Assembly: GCF_910592395.1 (NCBI RefSeq)
Contig: NC_088308.1
Span: 4,280,001-4,340,000 of the forward strand
Reading direction: 5' to 3'
Length of the DNA stretch: 60,000 nt
Origin: Lineus longissimus
Lineage: Eukaryota; Nemertea; Pilidiophora; Heteronemertea; Lineidae
This document shows positions 24,983 to 36,715 of the stretch, in pieces. Every line of letters starts with the position of its first letter. The first letter of the stretch is position 1. The notes beneath the pieces were generated by a model. That model was not told the origin of the DNA and ran no database searches. It worked only from the letters and a program-made list of their open reading frames with translations. Both the position numbers and the translations under genes were made by a program.

Positions 24983-26541
24983 TCGATGACTGTGACATAT
25001 CAACACGGGGTGTTAGCCCGGACGGGAATAAGGAGATATATTTGATAACTTCTTTTGAGTGTCAAATGACGGGAAAATAGGTCCATTTGCCGTTCTTTCG
25101 GGCCAGTTGCGTTTTATGAAATGATTCAACAAGATCGTGTGTTATAATAACTGTGAGAACATCGATATTTTGGTCATGTGCGTAAGGTTATTTGATTATG
25201 TGCGTAAGGTCAGGGAAGTGAACATTTTTATTACCCCGATGCTCTATGTAGATGGATGTCTGTGAATATTTTTAAAACACATGTTGTGTTTGTTCAAGCA
25301 CTCATAAGTGCATTTCTCTATAAGTCGGGCCAAATTTTGATTATTTTATGGTAACCGGAAGTGGATTTTGATTATTTTATTTTGATTGTCACACAGTTTT
25401 TATTAATCTTGTGCGTTATCCTAAGCATTATGGGGACATTAGGCTTCGATCTGCTACGCTGTAGGCCCTAGTGGGGCGAGCCAGCGCCGGTCTATAGGGT
25501 CATGAAACAGCGGAGACATTTGATATGAACTTGATAGGCGTCAAATTTTCATGTATCTTTGGCCAATGGCCGTTCGTTTTTGAACACTATCGAATGTTAT
25601 GCGATGTATAAGCTCCTTCGTGATTCTGTTTTCATGATCAGCTTCATATTGTTTATTTATACTTAAAGGTGAGCATCTATATATAAAGGCCAGATGTCAA
25701 TCGTACATATACCACGTTTGTTTGGAGGAGACTACGTTAGCATCTAACATAGCCTCTTGTCCCGTTAGCATGAACTTGTATTCCATGATATACATCGGAC
25801 TAATAGAGAACATGAATAGAACTGCATTCGAACAACATGTACGTACATAGATGTCTCTACACAGTCCCCAACATATCAATTTATTCACATTCCGAGGCCA
25901 TATGATCAATATACGTCTATTTTTCTATTCGATGCGTATGATTACCTCCATAAACTCTAAATTTCTCTACTCTTTTAGAGGGGCGTTAAGAAACATCAAA
26001 TTCCACAGTTGGACTTCCGCCTTCGGTGTTATGGTATCATATCCGATTGTAGCAAGGTCAGTTTAATTTCAGATATGTAGATACATTATAGTAGCATTCC
26101 CTAGACACATGTTGGAGGATTTGGTGCTGTAATCGTTGACCCGATTTCTCAAGATATGGAATACATGTAGTTGAAGCTATACCGTATGTATGAATCGCCT
26201 GCTAATTAGAGATACTCAAGTATTTCGAAATCGCCGCCAAGTCTACTAATATCCATTTAATTATTTTTACATTTTTCTTCCCATAATAACGTCAACACCA
26301 TTTCATTGACCATGTATGATCGTATCCGCTATCAATGTATCAGAAGTTGTGATTTTTAATTTACATTTATTACACCATAAAGTTGGGCAAGAAATCGATA
26401 ATCTATAGGCATTAATCTCCGTCTTTAATTGAAAGTGTCATAACCATATGTTTTACTATTAACTATTCTCCTAAAGGACTACACTGTTCCTTTCACCGTT
26501 ATTTCATGTGGCTCAGGTAGATTAAAATAAAGGTTGCCATA

Positions 26542-26586
26542 GTTCAGATCATGGAGGTATTCTTGATAATACCTCCATGTTCAGAT
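26542..26586. mobile_element. 29-bp palindrome flanked by an 8-bp direct repeat
   Basis: catggaggtatt (26550-26561) and its exact reverse complement (26568-26579) surround a six-base loop. The whole is bounded by identical gttcagat at 26542-26549 and 26579-26586. Inverted ends plus an 8-bp duplication fit a TIR-only remnant of a hAT-like transposon; the superfamily is inference from the duplication length. Confidence 0.6.
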
Positions 26587-29500
26587 AAGCTAAAATATGC
26601 CATTTATAGTGTCTGTGAGTTAGTCCAAACGACGGGCAACTGTTGAGATTTAGTGCGTATTTATACAAAACACGCGTACTAACAGATCATGAAATTTATA
26701 CTTGCCTTAAAATAAAGCCGACAGTATTACAGTACTAGTCAGAAGTAACATCAGCCACCAGAATAATCGTGTTTAGCCCAGGGTAACACATCGACCATAG
26801 CACCGTATATACATCATGCAAGAATGTTGTCGCGATGAGGGATATTACTGCTGACCAATAGTGTAAAGTTTTGATATTCTGCGTAATCGCGCTGATTGTC
26901 AATGAAGTGAAATTACTTGTTTTTCGTCAGATCAGCCGTTTTTTGACAATTTGGTGCTGTATTTTGTTTCGTCTTGGTGGTCATCAGTCAACTGGTCAAA
27001 GAAAGGGATGTTTGCTGCTTAATGAGAGTTATGGTGAGTAATTCTACCCTTCATAGATTGCAAAATCGTTCGCTTAGCCAAACAATAGATGATGACGGAA
27101 AATTTTGAAAATAATGAATAAATGCATTTTTATGCAAGGCCAAAATGACACTGATGCTGACCGACCAGAAACATGGTTGAATAAACAGGGCCCAGTTGCC
27201 AAGATTCCTACCAATGACTGTGATTGACTTTTGTGATACCACCACGACACTAAATTTAATAACGGTTTCAGAATCGCAAACATTGTATTCATTCAATCCG
27301 AAGCTACAAACCTCTTTTTGAGTCCCCGAATTATTCTGCTCAGCAAATTCTGTCTCTCATTTAATTGTACATAAGCTCTCTCTCTATATATATGTTTATT
27401 GACTGCTATGAGACCTTTAACCTGTTTCGCCAATACCAGCAGGAATTTGCATCCACACATGGACGTTGTTCGTATTTATCTGTCATTCGGCACCCAACAC
27501 ACACGGAAAAGTCACAGAACATCGGCACCCAAGTCAAACCAGATTAAGGTTGCTTACGATGCATATTAGTCACTGGAGACAATAGAACCCCCAACTCCCG
27601 CCTGCTTCTAATCCCGTTGGCTGATTAGTTCTAGGCCTACTTCGAAACTAAGTGTGATCGGTAAAAAGGCCTGCAATGGGAGGATGGTTCATGGATACCA
27701 TAGCACGTTGCTGAATTTATCAACCTACATAGGATTTTGTTAAAATCAGGCCCTTCCCATATCAATCCATAAAGACATTCAGACCTGTGTGCTGTGTCTT
27801 TACTGTGTAAGCCAGCATGCGATAAAGATAACTTCAGACATGTGTTTGCTTTCTTTAATGATTGTGTTATATCTCCCAATTCTGACTCTGTCAACAAGCT
27901 TAGATAATGGGGCATCCATCCGGGTGCACCTTTAAATCCACCGTCACTACAAATGAAAAACATAATTTTTTAAGTTTTTTCATATTTTGTGCGTCATGGC
28001 TGTCAGGAGTGGCGTCCAACTTCTTTGGGCTCCTGACCTTTCCCTATCCACCATTTATAGCTCAAACTTCGGTCCATCTAAATTCAACTTATGTTTATGG
28101 ATATTTGGTGACTTAACTTATCTTGATATCACCATTTGGAAGGGAGTCCAGGCAGCAGCCTGGTATGGCGGGTCAGATCAAGTTACACCAAGTCGCAATA
28201 TGCATGGGTCGCTCCCATCACAAAGTACATTCACACCTGCACGAGGAAAATATGCTGAATCAAATACGACCCACTCGCCGGCCTATTATATCATGCACAA
28301 AGAGAATACCAATTTGTCCCCCACCCTATAGTCTCTGCTTACAGCCCCCTAAAGATTTGCCACTTGTTCTGGTTTATTTCTCAGTATTGTGCAGTTATAA
28401 ATTTCACCATTACACGGTATTGCCATTATGATTACACAACATCACCAGTATGATCACTCATTTTAAAGACGGCAATGTCACATTCCGCTCCCGACTGTCA
28501 AATTTAGATCTGCCATAAGTTTTGTATGAATTTGTTGCTTTATAGTTTCTTCCATTTTCTCGGACGAACTTATTTGCCATAGACACGCCCGCCCTATCGC
28601 TAATGAAAAAGCAGCGTTACCATCTTTACAAGAGCAGTACTAGTCAATGGTAACTATTCCTTACAGCGCCGGCCCCACGCATGCAGATGTGTACACTCCT
28701 CAAGCAGTGGCGACGTCCGCATCAATCACTTCTGGACATTTATTTGAACACGCGTGAAGTGTAGTAGCTGTGCTGAAATAGGAATATTACTTCTGACCAA
28801 GACTGGTTAACTTATATGAATATTTTTGTGATGCCATGCAGCCGGATCTCTATATACCTTTTCAGTCAGTAATATTTTAAGTGAAAAATAAATAATACTT
28901 ACATGCACATGCACACGTTAATCGATTTGACCAACATCGCTTTCTTCAGAGTTTCTCGAAGATTCTCGTTTTTAGTTTATTTCATTTATTGTCGTTCATG
29001 AATCCATACTTTAATCTTGGTTCAGTTCCGTTCAGTTGGGATTTGCAAAACAATCTTAACCTGTGACCGAAATCAGTCCTCATTGCAATCACACAACCAT
29101 TTGCATCTTCCAAGCAAAACACCACTTTAACCCATTCAGGGGGGGTTTGGATATAAGTTTCTCGAACCTCTAATATTGCCCAATTGCAAACGTTTTTGAT
29201 ATGTCAGTGACATAAATCAGCAAGATATATAAAAATGGCGTTTATACATTGTCAAATTTATGTATTGGTATAATATTTGTTTCAAAGTGATACTCCCGAG
29301 TCACCATACACGGATGCGTAAATATAATGTATGTATGATGTACATTAGTATCAGTGTATTGTGAACAATCTTATTTTACATTCGCGAACGTCTGTCGGCT
29401 ATGTTACGTTGAAGGTATTATCATGGCGTTGAAGGTATCATATAGCATTTATTATTTTGCACATGACAATGCTTCTTTTGCCCAATGGTCGGTATTATTC

Positions 29501-31689
29501 ATAATAATAGGGATGTTTCGCAACTCGTACGAACGACGTACGCGACACTCGTTAAACGTCTTGTACTTCACAGTTGTACGAGGAATCGATGAAATTTCCA
29601 AAAAATCGTTGATAAAGTATACTTGCACTCTTCGTAAGGCTTGCGAAACCGGTCTATTGTTTCCGCTAGGGACATCAGTAAACAATAGAAACGTAGTCCC
29701 CTTTGGGGTCGTGTAACCGAGCCCCTGGCCTCTGCTTTTTATACTTATATGCGATTGTACGTATCACATAGTCTTCTTGAACCGGCTGGACGACCATACA
29801 TCAACGATGTCGTATTTTTTCTTCTGTTGTTCTTTTTCGTAATCAAGTTCGAAGTTGGCGTTGTTACAAACATTTTCTTTTGAAAAGTACATGTATCTCA
29901 CATCCGGGGGAAACTCAAACGTACTAAAACATATACCGTATTGATATTGTCCCAGTATAGGTTTATATTTACCACGGACATGCACCTAAATCTCTTAATC
30001 GTAAAAATTCTGTCTTCAGATGTTTTATGGAAATAGATATATTGGGGATAAGAAAAAAATCGTTGTTGTGATGTACGTGACCTAGCCATTGTAATTTTTC
30101 TCATAGAATCTGGCCACGGAACTAAATTATTTACGTCGGTCCGTGCATCTGGCCGAACTTGGGCATTGCGATCCCCGATGCCAAAACGTTGGCGGTGAAA
30201 CTCAGCTATATGATTTTGTCGCGCTCGTATCTTTACAACGTACCTAATGATGTATCCATTTGATGATTTCTCGCTAGCTGCCATTAAAATGAACTCTACA
30301 AGATTTAGCATGTATCTAATATATACAACCAAAGATTCGAAAACAGATCGTCGCAGGGACTTTTTCCTGATTGCGCGCATTAGATTTAGAACCTTCCATG
30401 ACTTTTTGCTTCTCTTGGTTCACTTTCTGTTTCGTAAAAATACTTTTCCTCGACATTGATATGAACATGTTATTGCGTACATCTGATTATTTCCGTTGTG
30501 TTAGTATTATATCATGTGTAAAATTTCTTTAATGCATCTATTTCATGTCGGAATACATTATACATGTAAGAGCCATATTCCCTATATATCATGACCAATT
30601 GGGCCATTTTTTAAGCTAGGCTACTCTATAGTCTACAGTCAATATCTATTTTAGCCACCACAAATAACTTGTATATGAAAAAGTTTTTGTATCATGACAC
30701 CAATCTTTCTTGAGCCGGCACTTTTATGATTAAAACGATGGTAACATTCTGTACAACTCGACGCGTTTCATTCTATAGTTCACGAGTTTTGTGATAGAAC
30801 CAGAGTATACCTTTTATCAAATTGGTCACCAGAAAGAATTGTTTCAATTGGCAGGATTCGGGGACGGCGTACCGCTGAATCTCGGCCAACGTTAGGTGAA
30901 GGACCACCGCAGAATGAGCATACCGAAATTCCAGCGGTATTGCCTCCGTTAAAGCCTCCGCGCTGACACTGGAAGCTGACGATAATGTCAATACATTGAG
31001 GGTCAAGATGCGGATTGAGGTACGCGTATGCTCGTCGATTTAAGGACGTCCTTCTCTGCAGTAGTGCTTCACCTGATCATATAGTATTGTCTATACAAAC
31101 GTAAACTTGTCCCTGCTTTGCTTTTTGCGACTGGTCTGAGAGGATTAGCGAAATCACGCCTTCGAAGACTTCAAATCTATATTTACATGTATAGTCAGAT
31201 AAATAATCAAAGAAAATTAAATTATTATTTTCCGAATAGCCGAAAACATCCTGTAATATTCTCTTCCTTGTTTAATCTATTTGTATGATCTTTTTATTCC
31301 AAATCTGTTGTATTGTTTACGAAACCATTGGCTTATACAAGTGACTATAATTATGTTCAATGTCATCAATATTTAAGTTACAAGGTTATAACAGGCAATG
31401 TGAAGATCAATTTTCTTCATATTTTTAAAAATGCTCACCATTCTGGTCTGAAGTCACACCAAGATTTTTATTCTCGCATTTACCTAGTTCTCGCATTTTC
31501 TTAGTTCTCTCACTTGATTTAATATGAATTTGATGGATATGTGTTAATAAGATTGTAAATAGCTAAATTATTTGTACAGAGTGGTATGGTTGGGCGAATA
31601 AATGTAAGGTTTGCACAGAAAATATATTTTGTTTTATTTGTGGCGCTCATGACCTGGGTGAGAAACCACGACAAACCCGATGCGTCCGG

Positions 31690-32090
31690 GAATAAAGGTC
31701 GTCTCTGGACTCAGCGTTCGGCTGACGCCTCTCGACGCCAAAGTTGGCGGCCAGTGGATCCCGGTCAGAGCACACCTGCCCAGAATTGGCGCCCAGTAGC
31801 GTCTTTTCCCCCACTTTAGGCTGCCATTTTGAAATCATGTGACCTCAAGACGCAAGCTGATTGGCCATAGCCTCGCTGCCGACGACAAGTCAGGCGGCCA
31901 TCCGTAGCACACCTGGCTTCTTCTTGCGTTCAAGCGCGGCGGCAAGCGTCAAAAATCAAACATGTAGATATTTGGCGTTTAGTTGCCGCAAGTCGCGTCA
32001 AGTCGCGTTCGCCGACGCCATTCGTAGCAGACTAGGGATTTTTCAGGCGTTCAGGAGTCTTGCGGCAAAAAACGCCTGTGAACGGTTGTG
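31690..32090. mobile_element. GC-rich, internally repetitive element, MITE-like
   Basis: A GC-rich island in AT-rich DNA containing related motifs in both orientations: gccgacgac, gcggcggcaagcg, ttgccgcaagtcgcgtcaag, and two versions of a segment ending ccatccgtagcacacc or ccattcgtagcagact. Termini were not resolved. It resembles the body of a non-autonomous DNA transposon, but no transposase reading frame is present. Confidence 0.35.
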
Positions 32091-32802
32091 TTGTCTCCTC
32101 TTTGTAATAGGGCCTCCTTTATTAGCGATTATGAGATTGTTAAATGGGCACAATGCAGCCCACTCTTGGTCTCCTCTCAAGTTCCAGGCGGGGTCTATAA
32201 TACTTAACGCGCAAACGATGCCCTCGGTGAACGTATCGTGATTATAGGTTGAATAAAATGAAAAATACATACAATCACTTCCCTAATGATCACAACGATG
32301 ACGATGCGGTTGCTCCGATTACACGATTTCAAAATATCAAATTTACAAAAAATACTGCCGCACCTCGATACTGATTCGCTTTGAGAGGAGGGATGGAGTC
32401 GGTAGCTGTAACAGCGGATGCTGGGTTATTGAATTACTCATTGATTCTCCTCCGCCAATAAAAAGTAATCTTCAAGTTAATCAATCTATTACCAATTTGC
32501 CGCCTACCTGATCGCTAAGAATATTATACACAACAGCGCAAATGTGACAATAAAAATAGCAAACCATCTACATCGGAAATGCATGGACTTCGCAATCAAG
32601 ATATCATTGAGGTGTAATGAGGCGGAGGGTGGTTGAATTCAGGAAATGGCGGATTCATGTTTCAGGCTGGCTGTTCTTTGTGATAGCCACGCCACGCATT
32701 GTTAGTATTAGTCTGACTAGAACTGTGTGTATAACTATTCACCATTCCAATGCTGTGTGTCTTACAAAATATACTTTTCTAATTCACAGCAATTCCGTTG
32801 GC

Positions 32803-33475
32803 GACACTCCCGAAACTCATATTGAGCCACAACCGCAAACCAAAGACTTCTTCGAAATAGCCATGCGATGACCATCTCGAACCTCCCACTGTTGTCTGGA
32901 CGCTCAGCCAAGAAGACAGCTTCTGTAGCCAAGCGAACCTCCCATTTAGGTGCGAGATTGTCATCGCTTGGCTATTTAGAAGCTGATTTCTTGGCTGAGC
33001 GTCCAGGCCACAATGGGAGGTTCGAGATGGTCATCGCTTGGCTATTTAGAAGCTGATTTCTTGGCTGAGCGTCCAGGCCACAATGGGAGGTTCGAGATGG
33101 TCATCGCTTGACTATTTATAAGCTGACTTCTTGGCTGAGCGTCCAGACAAAAATGGGAGGTTCGAGATGGTCATCGCTTGACTATTTATAAGCTGACTTC
33201 TTGGCTGAGCGTCCAGACAAAAATGGGAGGTTCGAGATGGTCATCGCTTGGCTATTTAGAAGCTGACTTCTTGGCTGAGCGTCCAGGCCACAATGGGAGG
33301 TTCGAGATGGTCATCGCTTGGCTATTTAGAAGCTGACTTCTTGGCTGAGCGTCCTGACAACAATGGGAGGTCCTGGATTGTCATCGCTTGGTTAGAAGTC
33401 TTTGGTTTGTTGTTAGGCCACAATGATTCGGGGTTGTGGCCAATGGGATGACTGTGAATCTCAAAGAACAACGAG
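32803..33475. mobile_element. Fold-back element with internal 70-bp tandem repeats
   Basis: The left arm (about 32803-32936) is the reverse complement of the right arm (about 33340-33475): both contain caaaccaaagacttc or its complement, the ttgtggc block and the gcgatgaccat block. Between them a 70-bp unit recurs in direct orientation, with ttcgagatgg at 33021, 33091, 33161, 33231 and 33301. The leftmost unit (32865-32936) is inverted relative to the others. Long inverted arms with amplified internal repeats are typical of fold-back or MITE-type DNA transposons. No protein is encoded and no target duplication was found. Confidence 0.75.
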
Positions 33476-34977
33476 CCTGTCAAAGTGTGTGGAGTAAGGG
33501 TTAACTCGAAGGATATGTCCGTGAAAGGCCTGGATCGATTTGATTGGCTGAAAAAAGTCGTGGATGGAACGTCATTTTTGGGCTTGCGTCCACGATTTTG
33601 TCGTGGAAATATTAGTAACCACTTTGTATGACCATGGCCCGGGGGAGCTGACTCGGGATCGGCAGGTGTATTCATAACCAAGAGTCATTCATTAGGTCTC
33701 CAAATCTGCCTGATCCGTCTGTTATGGTCCCCTGGGTGAGGCCACCATGCTGCAGACAAACTGGACGTGACATCGAGAGCTGCTCGGTTACAGGGTCAGG
33801 CTTCTCTCTTATTGCCCGCACTTATAACATAATAGCGGTAATGATGTTGCTAAGTCGAGTACCCTTCAAGCAATTAGAGCAGCAATGCCAATGCCGCAAC
33901 CAGTCAAGTTGATCAAGTAACGCCTTACCAAATCTCACGAATCGCGGCCCTTTGTGCCAATTCACGTCCGCCATAGATTGACGGTGAAAATTCAATTTAT
34001 TGAGAAATGTGGTATTCGGGCAAGCAGTCAACCTTAATCAGATGTATCTAACACAGCTCACTAAGTAATAAAACTAGATTTGCCTTATGCTGCGGCGATC
34101 TTTCGGCTCTAAATCTCTCCTCTCATTCGATAAGACAACTTTGATTTTCATTACTTGCTGTGAAAAATGTCATTGTGGGTATATTAAATTTGTCGCCTGG
34201 TTCGAGAAATGAGTTGGTTTAACTTGACTGCTGATGTGATCTGTGGTGGCCAGTCCTGCCGATGTCGATTCACTAACAACATTTGCGACAATCGTAATCC
34301 AGTTGGTCGAGTATCTTGGAGGACAGGTTCCTCTCGCCAAGACTACACTTCAGAGGCAGCGGTTTCGGTCACAAGCAAGTCTTTCCTCTCGAACTAACGT
34401 GATTATCAGCAATTCGAAAACACTGCGAAGGATTGTGTGCGGCAATAGGTAGAAACCAAAGCATCTTGACCTCCCAAGAGTGTATATCCAATCCGTGTAT
34501 ATCCAATCCAATCCAGAATTGTGGGACGTTTAACCCTTGAAACTTCAAGACTCAGGATAACAGCATCTCCGTTCTAGAGCCAGGGATCCAAGATAAATGC
34601 ACTGTATATTTGGCCCTTCATTTTCACCTGCTGAACAAGAAATGCTTCTTTGTGGGTGTGAGGGGATACTGCAAGAGCCATATAGACGTGCGTGGTCAGC
34701 AGAAATCAGAATGCAAGCCAGGCTCACTAGATAAAATGATTATTTACCAATTCTAAGCGTTCCTTTGCCCATAATTCAATCTTCAGAGCAAACCTTGTTA
34801 GTGTTTTCCTAATGTCATCAGGAAAACCGTGCCGTTATATTGTAAAGGCCGACGATCATGGAACACAATCAGGGAGTCGGGTGGGCTGATTGTCATGGGG
34901 GACGGGTGTCATGGTGCCTCAGAACCAGACCGAATGGGAACGAACGACATGGTGATCGAGAGTCTGGAGGGTGACAT

Positions 34978-36506
34978 GACTTGGCCGAATGTCATGTAAA
35001 GGGGAATGGGTGTAATGGTGTTGTAGAGTCTGACTGGAGACATGTCCGGTCCAATGGTGAGACTGGGCCGAGTGTCATGTAAAGGGGAATGGGTGTAATG
35101 GTGTTCTAGAGTCAGACTGGAGACATGTCCGGTCCAATGGTGAGACTGGGCCGAGTGTCATGTAAAGGGGAATGGGTGTAATGGTGTTGTAGAGTCTGAC
35201 TGGAGACATGTCCGGTCCAATGGTGAGACTGGGCCGAGTGTCATGTAAAGGGGAATGGGTGTAATGGTGTTGTAGAGTCTGACTAGAGACATGTCCGGTC
35301 CAATGGTGAGACTGGGCCGAGTGTCATGTAAAGGGGAATGGGTGTAATGGTGTTCTAGAGTCAGACTGGAGACATGTCCGGTCCAATGGTGAGACTGGGC
35401 CGAGTGTCATGTAAAGGGGAATGGGTGTAATGGTGTTGTAGAGTCTGACTAGAGACATGTCCGGTCCAATGGTGAGACTGGGCCGAGTGTCATGTAAAGG
35501 GGAATGGGTGTAATGGTGTTCTAGAGTCAGACTGGAGACATGTCCGGTCCAATGGTGAGACTGGGCCGAGTGTCATGTAAAGGGGAATGGGTGTAATGGT
35601 GTTCTGGAGTCAGACTGGAGACATGTCCGGTCCAATGGTGAGACTGGGCCGAGTGTCATGTAAAGGGGAATGGGTGTAATGGTGTTCTGGAGTCAGACTG
35701 GAGACATGTCCGGTCCAATGGTGAGACTGGGCCGAGTGTCATGTAAAGGGGAATGGGTGTAATGGTGTTCTGGAGTCAGACTGGAGACATGTCCGGTCCA
35801 ATGGTGAGACTGGGCCGAGTGTCATGTAAAGGGGAATGGGTGTCATGGTGTTCTAGAGTCAGACTGGAGACATGTCCGGTCCAATGGTGAGACTGGGCCG
35901 AGTGTCATGTAAAGGGGAATGGGTGTAATGGTGTTCTAGAGTCAGACTGGAGACATGTCCGGTCCAATGGTGAGACTGGGCCGAGTGTCATGTAAAGGGG
36001 AATGGGTGTAATGGTGTTGTAGAGTCTGACTAGAGACATGTCCGGTCCAATGGTGAGACTGGGCCGAGTGTCATGTAAAGGGGAATGGGTGTAATGGTGT
36101 TCTAGAGTCAGACTGGAGACATGTCCGGTCCAATGGTGAGACTGGGCCGAGTGTCATGTAAAGGGGAATGGGTGTAATGGTGTTCTGGAGTCAGACTGGA
36201 GACATGTCCGGTCCAATGGTGAGACTGGGCCGAGTGTCATGTAAAGGGGAATGGGTGTAATGGTGTTCTGGAGTCAGACTGGAGACATGTCCGGTCCAAT
36301 GGTGAGACTGGGCCGAGTGTCATGTAAAGGGGAATGGGTGTAATGGTGTTCTAGAGTCAGACTGGAGACATGGACTCCAATATGGTGAGACTGGGCCGAG
36401 TGTCATGTAAAGGGGAATGGGTGTAATGGTGTTCTGGAGTCAGACTGGAGACATGGACTCCAATATGGTGAGACTGGGCCGAGTGTCATGTAAAGGGGAA
36501 TGGGTG
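34978..36506. repeat. 83-bp minisatellite, about 19 units
   Basis: The landmark gggccgag recurs every 83 bp exactly, from 35065 to 36476 (18 times), with one diverged unit before the first. Units are nearly identical apart from diagnostic variants: gttctagagtcag, gttgtagagtctg, gttctggagtcag, and in the last two units ggactccaatatgg replacing gtccggtccaatgg. The left flank (about 34860-34977) holds degenerate relatives of the unit. No indels occur within the array. Confidence 0.97.
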
Positions 36507-36715
36507 TAAGGCACCTATTCCATAGAGCTATACCCTATACTATACTATACGCGAACAATAGTTTCATGGTCATGCACCCTTTGTGAAGCCATTGTTCGCG
36601 TATAGTGTAGTATAGGGCATACGCGAACAATAGTTTCATGGTCATGCACCCTTTGTGAAGCCATTGTTCGCGTATAGTGTAGTATAGGGTATAGCTCTAT
36701 GGAGAAGGTGCCTTA
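36507..36715. mobile_element. Nested palindromic element, 209 bp
   Basis: The ends are inverted copies, taaggcacct to ggtgcctta, continuing inward through catagagctataccctatac for about 50 bp with few mismatches. The interior holds two direct copies, 72 bp apart (36549 and 36621), of a segment that is itself a hairpin bounded by acgcgaacaat and attgttcgcgt. It sits exactly at the end of the 83-bp array. This is best explained as a MITE or fold-back element with an internal duplication; no coding capacity. Confidence 0.8.

Larger units (their letters stand above)
24819..32779. other. Intergenic stretch downstream of Drgx
   Basis: No gene established. The longest frames (for example 29898-30380 on the minus strand) show no recognisable domain, splice context or composition that sets them apart. 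Small elements within it are listed separately (26542-26586, 31690-32090). A possible small terminal exon at 28668-28758 is treated in the findings. Confidence 0.5.

Noticed and set aside
29898-30380. 160-residue minus-strand frame
   Set aside because: No recognisable domain, no splice-site support and amino-acid composition typical of chance frames in AT-rich DNA.
34978-36506. Possible CRISPR array because of regular repeat spacing
   Set aside because: The 83-bp units are repeats throughout, without unique spacers, in intron-bearing animal DNA.
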